Positions 6,939 through 11,988 of a stretch of 11,988 nucleotides of DNA are shown one piece after another (position 1 is the first letter of the stretch; each line of letters begins with the position of its first letter). The stretch comes from a bacterium (GTDB lineage Bacteria > Zhuqueibacterota > Zhuqueibacteria > Residuimicrobiales > Residuimicrobiaceae), in the NCBI GenBank assembly GCA_012523655.1, contig JAAYTV010000153.1:1-11988 (forward strand), written 5' to 3'. A program made the translations under genes and the position numbers. The notes beneath the pieces were generated by a model that did no database searches, was not told where the DNA came from, and worked only from the letters and a program-made list of their open reading frames with translations.

Positions 6939-7961
6939 ATGAACGAGCCGCTGGTAACCATTATCACCCCCACCTACAACCATGAAGCGTTTATCGCTGA
7001 GTGCATCCAATCCGTGCTGGATCAGTCCTATGCACACTGGGAGATGATCGTTGTCGATGACGGCAGCAGCGACCGGACCGGGCAGATCGTACGGACTTTC
7101 AGCGACCGAGATCCACGCATCCGCTATCTGCATCAGGCGAACGTCGGTGTTTTTCGTCTCTGCGAAACCTACAACCGGGCGTTCGCTGAAAGCCGGGGTG
7201 AGTATATCGCCATTCTGGAGGGAGATGACCTCTGGGAGGCGGACAAACTGCGGCGACAGGTGAACGCATTAGCGTTGCATCCGGAATGCGTGCTGGCCTG
7301 GGGCAAGGCCCGCGTCGTCAATCGCGATCGATCCGAAATCATCCGTCAGCTGCCTGAAGAAAAGGCGAAGGAGAAAAAATACTATTCCAATCAGCCGCCT
7401 GGAAGTTTTCTCAACATTCTGTTGTATGTCAACTGCATTCCGGCCATGACCTTGATGATCCGGCGGGAGGCATTGCAGCGCATGGGTGGTTTCATTCAGA
7501 GCCACGGCTTGCCGCTGGTGGACATTCCCACGCTGATGTCGCTGTGTCTGATGGGCGAATTTTTCTACGATCCGCAGCCTCTGGGATGCTGGCGCCACTA
7601 CATCGGACAGACGACGAAAACCTATTTGGCCGATAGTCTGAAAAAAGCTTGTGCACTCAGTCTGCAGTTCTACGATGCGCTCGATCCCCAGGTGCAGAGC
7701 CGACTGGTGGTGAATCGGGACTCGATTAAAAAATATTTTCATTCCGCTGTACAGATTGCGTATGCGCGCATGGGCCGGTACAAGTTGATTCAAAAGGATG
7801 CGGCCGGTGCGAGAAAGGATTATGTGACCGCGATGTTCTATCGCGGCGCCTGCAATCCGTTGTGGCGCCTGCGTAGCCTGATCGGCTATCTATTCAGTTT
7901 TTTCGGCTGGGATGTAGAGGGGCTGGCGCGTACTCTGGGAAGACCAAGTTATAAATCATGA
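6939..7961 (+). CDS. Glycosyltransferase family 2 (GT-A fold)
   Basis: A 340-aa inverting GT-A glycosyltransferase. VTIITPTYNHEAFI (6-19) opens the nucleotide-binding fold; VVDDGSSDRT (38-47) carries the donor-binding aspartates; ILEGDDLW (92-99) is the DXD-equivalent metal site. ADKLRRQV follows, as usual in the family. The remaining about 230 residues include a family-like segment around residues 165-190 (IPAMTLMIRREALQRMGGF) and end without clear transmembrane helices. The frame is open upstream to an ATG at 6747, but that extension overlaps the preceding GT4 gene and reads as non-protein-like arginine-rich sequence. The ATG at 6939 is chosen because the GT2 fold starts immediately after it. 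The ribosome binding site is weak (AAAG). Its stop overlaps the flippase ATG in an ATGA, indicating translational coupling. It is probably involved in the same surface glycan. Confidence 0.88.
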   Translation: MNEPLVTIITPTYNHEAFIAECIQSVLDQSYAHWEMIVVDDGSSDRTGQIVRTFSDRDPRIRYLHQANVGVFRLCETYNRAFAESRGEYIAILEGDDLWEADKLRRQVNALALHPECVLAWGKARVVNRDRSEIIRQLPEEKAKEKKYYSNQPPGSFLNILLYVNCIPAMTLMIRREALQRMGGFIQSHGLPLVDIPTLMSLCLMGEFFYDPQPLGCWRHYIGQTTKTYLADSLKKACALSLQFYDALDPQVQSRLVVNRDSIKKYFHSAVQIAYARMGRYKLIQKDAAGARKDYVTAMFYRGACNPLWRLRSLIGYLFSFFGWDVEGLARTLGRPSYKS

Positions 7962-9424
7962 TCTCAAAACAATTCTTTAAATCTTCCACGGTCTATTCCA
8001 TCGTCGGCGCCTTGCCGCTGGCGTGGGGCTTTATCCTCCTGCCTTTTTACACCAGTCTGTTGACGCCCGCGGATTTTGCCGCTTTTGCGCTTTATACCGG
8101 ATTTTCCGCGTTGATTCAGATTCTGGTCAACGCCGGCCTGGATTCTTACCTGGTGGTGCATTACACTGAATTCCGCGATGATGTGGCAGGGGCATGCCGT
8201 CAGGTGGGCACTACGGTTCTCGCGCTGCTGGCCATTGGAGCCGTTTTTGTGCTGCTCTCCGTCACCTCCGGTTCTGCGGTTTTTCGCGCCCTGTTCCGTG
8301 ATGGCTCTCTGATGTTTTTTCCCTATGGATTCATGTCGGTCCTGACTGCGATTTTCAACAGCTTTTTTAAAACCTACACCCACCTGTTAATCTACCAGCA
8401 GCGTGTCCGTCGCTTCTTTTGGGCCAATCTGGTTAACACCGTGCTCATCCTTGCGTTGAGTCTGAGCGGTCTGTACCTGTTTCCGTTCACGCTGATCGGC
8501 CCCATGTGGGGCCGTCTGCTCTCCGGTTTGTCCATCTTTCTATTGGCGCTCTATTGGTTTCTCGTTGAATTTGGCCTTTCCTTTCAACGCGACCTGATCA
8601 AGGGCATGTTGCGCTATTGTTATCCGCTGCTGATCTATTTCGTCCTGGTGTGGGTGTTCACCTATATCGATCGTTTTCTCATCAACCATTTTTTATCCAA
8701 GCAGGATGTCGCGGTCTTCGATTTTGCGGTGAAATGCACTTTCCTGCTTGAATTTATGCAGATGGGTCTGGCCAATTCCATTTATCCCAGAGTGTTCGTC
8801 TTATGGCGAACGCCGGACTCGAAGGAACAGTCTGCGGAGGTGAGCAGATACTTCCACGTTTTCTCCGCATTATCACTACTCGCCATCCCTTTGTTTGTAT
8901 TGACGATCCCACTGCTGGTTCCGCTGGTGGTGAGCAACGCAACCTATTTCACAGCCTTTGATTACCTGTTGGTGCTCAGTCTGGGATTCGCCACCCGCGC
9001 GCTTTATCATCTCTATTTGGCTCCTTTTTCCCTGTTCAAGAAAACCGCCCGCCTGCCCATGCCGACGCTGCTCTCCGCCCTATTCCAAGTCGCCCTCACC
9101 GTGGTGATGGTAAAGCAACTGGGTCTGATCGGCGCTGTATGGGCCAATCTGCTGGCCAAGATCGGCCAGGTGTTCTTTCTGGCGATTTGGGGCAGAACCA
9201 TATTGCCCGGAAGCTACAACAAGATTAAAATGATCGTTCTGCCGGCTCTCTATGTGGTAACCGCCCTGGTGCTGGAATATACTCTGCCGCTGGCGATTTG
9301 GCCACGTCATATTGTAATCGCCGTGCTCTTGTGCGGATTGGTGTTCTGGTTTTATTGGCGGGAGATCGACGCCTTTATCCTGACAAGAAAGAAAAATCCC
9401 TCTCTGCCGATGTCCCCCTTGTAA
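7958..9424 (+). CDS. Wzx-like lipid-linked oligosaccharide flippase (polysaccharide biosynthesis protein, MOP superfamily)
   Basis: A 488-aa integral inner-membrane protein with roughly 12-14 hydrophobic segments across its whole length, in the pattern of the polysaccharide_synt/MATE-like (MOP) exporters. The N terminus (FFKSSTVYSIVGALPLAWGF) and the following PFYTSLLTPADFAAFALY are typical of Wzx/RfbX proteins. So is the central FTYIDRFLINHFLSKQDVAV (about 234-253), with the family's YxDRFxL pattern. Wzx proteins flip undecaprenyl-linked repeat units to the periplasm. The start codon overlaps the GT2 stop (ATGA), so it is translationally coupled and no separate ribosome binding site is needed. 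It ends the rightward operon. Substrate specificity is not predictable. It could also serve teichuronic-acid-like or exopolysaccharide export rather than O-antigen. Confidence 0.9.
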   Translation: MISKQFFKSSTVYSIVGALPLAWGFILLPFYTSLLTPADFAAFALYTGFSALIQILVNAGLDSYLVVHYTEFRDDVAGACRQVGTTVLALLAIGAVFVLLSVTSGSAVFRALFRDGSLMFFPYGFMSVLTAIFNSFFKTYTHLLIYQQRVRRFFWANLVNTVLILALSLSGLYLFPFTLIGPMWGRLLSGLSIFLLALYWFLVEFGLSFQRDLIKGMLRYCYPLLIYFVLVWVFTYIDRFLINHFLSKQDVAVFDFAVKCTFLLEFMQMGLANSIYPRVFVLWRTPDSKEQSAEVSRYFHVFSALSLLAIPLFVLTIPLLVPLVVSNATYFTAFDYLLVLSLGFATRALYHLYLAPFSLFKKTARLPMPTLLSALFQVALTVVMVKQLGLIGAVWANLLAKIGQVFFLAIWGRTILPGSYNKIKMIVLPALYVVTALVLEYTLPLAIWPRHIVIAVLLCGLVFWFYWREIDAFILTRKKNPSLPMSPL

Positions 9425-9544
9425 TACTCTGGAAGAGCGCTTTTCGGTGCCGAGGTCTCGCAATGTGTTAAAGGGAATGCGGGCTCCATCCGGGCCGGCG
9501 AAAAAAGGGTTCTCAGAGGCTGCGAAATCGGATATAAACTCTGC
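9425..9544. other. Convergent gap between the two glycan operons
   Basis: 120 bases between the flippase stop (plus) and the methyltransferase stop (minus). I found no clear intrinsic terminator hairpin with a T-run on either strand and no open frame of interest. Confidence 0.5.
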
Positions 9545-10246
9545 TCAAACGCCTAGTTTTTTCGCCTCCACAATCCATTGCACGGTGATGAACTCTTCAT
9601 AGGCCGAGGGCTGGCCGATGAGCCAGGAGAGCACGCGCGCGGCCGCCTTGCCGGGCAATCTCTTCCAGCGGTTGCGCGGATTAGAAGTGCAGCTGATGAT
9701 CTGATAGTTCTGCTCGGTTAATAGATCCTGCAGCGAGGAGAGGGTGAAGAAACGGAGATGACCCTGGTCCATGATGCCCCACGGCTTGTAAGTCCAGCGG
9801 CCACGCAGAAACAGATCGATGATCACGTTCAGATTGCGAATATTTGGAATGCTGAGTATCAGCCGCCCGCCGGGCTTGAGCAACCGGGCAACCTGCCGCA
9901 GAATCTCCCAGGGATCGACCATGTGCTCCAAAGAATCGGCCATGATGATCCAATCATAGCTTTGCGGCGCCAGCTCAGGAACAACCTGCTCCGCTGAACC
10001 GACATACACTCGATTCAAAATCGTTTTGGCTTTTTCGGCAATATGCGGCAGAATCTCGATGCCCTCGTAGGCCTCGGGTTGTTTTTCCCGCATCACCTGC
10101 TCAGCCAGGGCGCCTTCGGCGCAGCCGATGTCCAATATGCGGCCAGGACGCAGGGGGATCTTTTCTGCAACGGCCTGGTTGCTGGAGGAAAAATATTCAT
10201 CAAACTGTTTGACTTGATGGAGTCTGACGATAGAGTCCAGAGACAC
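9545..10246 (-). CDS. Class I SAM-dependent methyltransferase (Methyltransf_23/11 type)
   Basis: A 233-aa cytoplasmic Rossmann-fold methyltransferase. Motif I is ILDIGCAEG (37-45); the acidic end of strand 2 is in EGIEI (61-65); strand 4 and its following loop are WIIMADSLEHMVDP (99-112); LLKPGGRLILSIPN (122-135) is the post-motif strand. GHLRFFTLSSLQDLL (about 162-176) is characteristic of the Methyltransf_23 group found in polysaccharide loci. It probably methylates a sugar or the growing glycan, given the GT4 gene immediately upstream, but small-molecule targets are possible. The start is GTG at 10246, set by GAGGTGA (10256-10250), which overlaps the stop codon of the upstream GT4 gene. 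No ATG gives a better N terminus. Translation is therefore coupled to the GT4 gene. Confidence 0.88.
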   Translation of the reverse strand: MSLDSIVRLHQVKQFDEYFSSSNQAVAEKIPLRPGRILDIGCAEGALAEQVMREKQPEAYEGIEILPHIAEKAKTILNRVYVGSAEQVVPELAPQSYDWIIMADSLEHMVDPWEILRQVARLLKPGGRLILSIPNIRNLNVIIDLFLRGRWTYKPWGIMDQGHLRFFTLSSLQDLLTEQNYQIISCTSNPRNRWKRLPGKAAARVLSWLIGQPSAYEEFITVQWIVEAKKLGV

Positions 10247-10249
10247 CTT

Positions 10250-10256
10250 TCACCTC
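10250..10256 (-). promoter_or_regulatory. Ribosome binding site of the methyltransferase, overlapping the upstream stop codon
   Basis: GAGGTGA on the minus strand contains the TGA stop of the GT4 gene and lies three bases before the GTG start. A strong Shine-Dalgarno embedded in a stop codon is a classic arrangement for translational coupling, and it decides the non-ATG start. Confidence 0.65.
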
Positions 10257-11560
10257 GATTTTTCCATTACTACTGCGTCAAGGATTTCTGCCAGCTGTCC
10301 GGTCAGATTTCTGCGGTCGAATTTTTCCGCCGACTCGGGCCGGCGTCTGACTTTGGAGCGTTCGGCAAGGAGGTGCAACAAAGCGGCCTGAAGCGCAGGT
10401 CCATCCGCAGGGGACACCACCAGCCCGAAATGGTTCTGACGAATCAGCTCGGCTGCATCCCCTTCCGGCGCCAGCGCAAGAATGGGCAGCCCGGAGCCGA
10501 TGTATTCATACACTTTGCCGGTGACAATGCCGCGGGTCTCAGCCGCGTCGTCGATGATCAGCAGAGCGGCGTCGCCGGCCAGCAGATAAGCGATGCTGCT
10601 GCGATGATCGACATAGGGGATGTGCTCGAAACAGTCGTGCACAGGCGAGCTTTTGATGGCTGCCAGGATGGCTTCATCCACGCGACCGACAATGCGGACG
10701 AGAAACTGGCGCGCCAGCTTCGGCTCCATCCCTTGCAGCGCCTGCAGCAGTGGCGCGGGATTGCGCCGGCCATACAGAGAGCCGGAATAGGTCAGCGTGA
10801 ACCGTTCGCTTTTTGTCATGGCCGGCACTGCCGCGAAATCCTCGCTGTCATAGCCGTTGGCCAATTGCAGCCAGCGTTCATCGCGCAGGTGCGGATGGCG
10901 GCTGAGCAGATCCTCCTGAACCCCGCGGGATACAGAGAGAATACGGTCCGCTTCCCTCAGCACCGCCTGCTCCATACGTTCTTCCAGCCGTCGCGCCCAA
11001 ACCGGCCGCCACTGCGGGGCCGACACCCAGCCGATCCACGAGTCGCGAAAATCCGCAACCCAGGGAAGACCGGTCATCCGAGCCAGCTTTTTAGCGATGA
11101 GGTGGGTGGTGTAGGGCGGAGCAGAGGAAAAGATGATCGAGATGTCGTTTTGTTGGAGTATCTGTGCGCCCAATCTGACCGCCGGGCCTCGCCAGGCCAT
11201 GCGCGCATCCGGCACGAAAAATCCGGCGCGGATGAACTCGGAGAGGCGCTCCTGCCAATTTTTTTTTCGCTCCGCTGCAGAGGTCAGAGTCGCCATGTCG
11301 GTCGACTGATCCATAGGCCTGCCGGTAAACCGACGATAAAGCCGATAGGGTTCAAACAGCGGCGCTCGGTAGACTGCAGCGCCTTCAGGCACTTCCAGAA
11401 GCAATGTTTCGTCTAGCACGGGATAATCGGCGTTCTTGGCGGTCAGCACCACCGGCTCCCAGCCGAACTCGTGCAGATACTTTACGAATTTGAGGGTGCG
11501 CTGTACACCGGCGCCGCCGGCTGGCGGGAAATAATAGGTGATGATCAATACTTTGCGCAT
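10250..11560 (-). CDS. Glycosyltransferase family 4 (GT-B fold), second copy
   Basis: A 436-aa GT-B glycosyltransferase. It opens MRKVLIITYYFPPAGGAGVQR, where PPAGGAGVQR (12-21) is the glycine-rich acceptor-domain loop of the group that includes WbuB-like enzymes. VADFRDSW (168-175) and the C-terminal-domain start TYSGSLYGRRNP (257-268) are recognisable. TGKVYEYIGSGLPIL (347-361) is the donor-binding segment corresponding to the EX7E region. The frame is open upstream to an ATG at 11635, which would add 25 residues. I place the start at 11560 because the Rossmann strand begins right there and the extension reads through a hairpin at 11609-11630. The ribosome binding site is weak (CAGAGATC). 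It shares little beyond fold with the GT4 at 5915, so it is not a recent duplicate. It heads a two-gene leftward operon with the methyltransferase. Confidence 0.87.
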   Translation of the reverse strand: MRKVLIITYYFPPAGGAGVQRTLKFVKYLHEFGWEPVVLTAKNADYPVLDETLLLEVPEGAAVYRAPLFEPYRLYRRFTGRPMDQSTDMATLTSAAERKKNWQERLSEFIRAGFFVPDARMAWRGPAVRLGAQILQQNDISIIFSSAPPYTTHLIAKKLARMTGLPWVADFRDSWIGWVSAPQWRPVWARRLEERMEQAVLREADRILSVSRGVQEDLLSRHPHLRDERWLQLANGYDSEDFAAVPAMTKSERFTLTYSGSLYGRRNPAPLLQALQGMEPKLARQFLVRIVGRVDEAILAAIKSSPVHDCFEHIPYVDHRSSIAYLLAGDAALLIIDDAAETRGIVTGKVYEYIGSGLPILALAPEGDAAELIRQNHFGLVVSPADGPALQAALLHLLAERSKVRRRPESAEKFDRRNLTGQLAEILDAVVMEKSR

Positions 11561-11608
11561 AAGATCTCTGAGCCGCCCCTCCGGCCGGTAAAACCATCCT
11601 TTAACTGA

Positions 11609-11630
11609 AAATGGCCGCACAAGGCCATTT
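11609..11630 (-). terminator. 8-bp hairpin in the GT4 leader
   Basis: On the minus strand AAATGGCC-TTGTGC-GGCCATTT is a perfect 8-bp stem with a six-base loop, followed by TCAGTT. The T-rich end lies inside the stem, giving a partial likeness to an intrinsic terminator. It sits 49 bases before the GT4 ATG at 11560. It could end transcription arriving from folD or act as a leader attenuator. Confidence 0.35.
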
Positions 11631-11741
11631 CCCATCCTAATCTTTAAAGCGATACCGCTCTTGATAACCGCGAACGCGGAAATCCGTGCCGACTGTCAGA
11701 ACCGCTGATCCGTTTTGTTCAATGCTGACGTCCATCCTATG

Positions 11742-11764
11742 TGGACAAGAAACAGGAGCCCTGT
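11742..11764 (-). terminator. Weak candidate terminator of folD
   Basis: On the minus strand ACAGG-GCT-CCTGT is followed by TTCTTGT, about 45 bases after the folD stop. The stem is five base pairs (six with a G-T wobble) with a short, interrupted T tail, so it is a weak match to an intrinsic terminator. Confidence 0.25.
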
Positions 11765-11797
11765 CTCCGCTCTTAAGCAACGACCGCCAGCCTCCGG

Positions 11798-11820
11798 CCT
11801 GGCCGGTTTTACCGGCCAAG
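11798..11820 (-). other. Hairpin overlapping the folD stop codon
   Basis: On the minus strand TGGCCGGT-AAA-ACCGGCCA is a perfect 8-bp stem with a three-base loop, extendable by one T-G and one C-G pair. The TAA stop uses the last T of the 5' arm plus two loop bases, so termination of translation occurs at the apex. No T-run follows immediately. It may affect mRNA 3' stability or block ribosome run-on. Confidence 0.45.
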
Positions 11821-11988
11821 CGCTTTTTCCGCCGCGGCGACGGTCTGCGTCATCAGCATGGCGATGGTCATGGGCCCCACGCCGCCGGGCACCGGCGTAT
11901 AGGCGCTGCAGCGGTCGATGACGTTGCTCAGTTCAATGTCCCCGGTAGCCTGAGAGTGATAGCCTGCGTCAATCACCACCGCGCCGTC
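11809..11988 (-). CDS. folD: FolD C terminus: methylenetetrahydrofolate dehydrogenase/cyclohydrolase, partial
   Basis: The last 59 codons plus TAA of a gene that runs off the right edge. The signature TPVPGGVGPMTIAML (31-45 of the fragment) is the highly conserved C-terminal FolD motif, preceded by AVVIDAGYHSQATGDI in the position of the usual VVIDVGIN segment. FolD is a cytoplasmic homodimer that oxidises 5,10-methylene-THF to methenyl-THF with NADP and hydrolyses it to 10-formyl-THF. It is about 280-300 aa in full, so roughly four fifths lies outside. The fragment ends AAAEKALGR, a normal place for the family to stop. It is on the same strand as the GT4-methyltransferase pair but separated from it by 248 bases with hairpins, so it is probably a separate unit. 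Confidence 0.93.
   Translation of the reverse strand, partial: DGAVVIDAGYHSQATGDIELSNVIDRCSAYTPVPGGVGPMTIAMLMTQTVAAAEKALGR

Larger units (their letters stand above)
11561..11808. other. Intergenic region between folD and the second GT4 gene
   Basis: 248 bases holding several inverted repeats (listed separately) and one 32-codon minus-strand frame at 11735-11637. That frame has no ribosome binding site and no recognisable family, so it is not called as a gene. The promoter of the leftward GT4-methyltransferase operon should lie here, unless it reads through from folD; I could not identify one with confidence. Confidence 0.5.

Noticed and set aside
10043..11416. Long 457-codon open frame on the plus strand
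   Set aside because: It is the antisense shadow of the methyltransferase and GT4 genes, which carry clear motifs in order; the antisense translation is rich in Arg, Gln and His and has no recognisable domain.
11561..11635. 25-residue N-terminal extension of the second GT4 protein
   Set aside because: GT-B proteins of this type start directly with the first beta strand (MRKVLIITYY); the extension runs through an inverted repeat and shows no family resemblance.
11731..11747. GTCCA-7-TGGAC inverted repeat as a possible operator before the leftward operon
   Set aside because: Five-base arms with a seven-base spacer are expected by chance at this length scale; there is no adjacent promoter that I can place with confidence and no regulator gene nearby.
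1..11988. CRISPR array, tRNA, rRNA, insertion sequence or toxin-antitoxin/defence genes
   Set aside because: No regularly spaced direct repeats, no tRNA- or rRNA-like sequence, no transposase motifs and no nuclease or toxin-like small gene pairs were seen on either strand.

Overview
The window looks like ordinary chromosomal DNA of a moderately GC-rich, Gram-negative-type bacterium. The best lineage clue is the secreted protein at 3194-5584. It carries FG-GAP repeats, an ASPIC/UnbV-type domain and a C-terminal domain opening with NYPNPFN. That combination is typical of the FCB superphylum and related candidate phyla (KSB1, Calditrichota, Marinimicrobia, Zixibacteria and similar). The phylum is inferred from domain style only; no rRNA gene is present. 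I saw no mobile element, integrase, tRNA, rRNA or CRISPR array.

Layout. (1) 64-525, minus: a PtsN/fructose-type PTS EIIA protein, divergent from (2) a rightward run of housekeeping genes: a nitroreductase-family flavoprotein (683-1264), a Nif3/DUF34 dinuclear metal protein (1276-2022) and thioredoxin reductase trxB (2118-3053). (3) A 140-bp convergent gap with a perfect 12-bp inverted repeat separates trxB from (4) the 796-aa secreted seven-FG-GAP-repeat protein on the minus strand. (5) A 330-bp divergent spacer with an AT-rich island leads into a three-gene rightward polysaccharide operon: GT4 glycosyltransferase (5915-6925), GT2 glycosyltransferase (6939-7961) and a Wzx-like flippase (7958-9424). 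(6) A two-gene leftward operon converges on it: a second GT4 glycosyltransferase (11560 to 10250) and a class I SAM methyltransferase with a GTG start (10246 to 9545). (7) At the right edge, on the minus strand, lie the last 59 codons of folD (11809-11988).

How they fit together. The five genes at 5915-11560 form a compact glycan-assembly locus: three transferases to build a repeat unit or oligosaccharide, one methyltransferase that may decorate or cap it, and one flippase to export the lipid-linked product. No priming transferase, polymerase (Wzy), chain-length regulator or nucleotide-sugar synthesis gene is visible, so the product needs partners encoded elsewhere. The flanking genes are core redox, one-carbon and regulatory functions. 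A possible link between the secreted sorting-domain protein and the glycan locus (surface anchoring) is only an inference from proximity.

I found no strong candidate for a new biological system. The items most worth checking are the architecture of the secreted propeller protein, the strong inverted repeat after trxB, the incomplete glycan cluster, and the hairpin that puts the folD stop codon in its loop.
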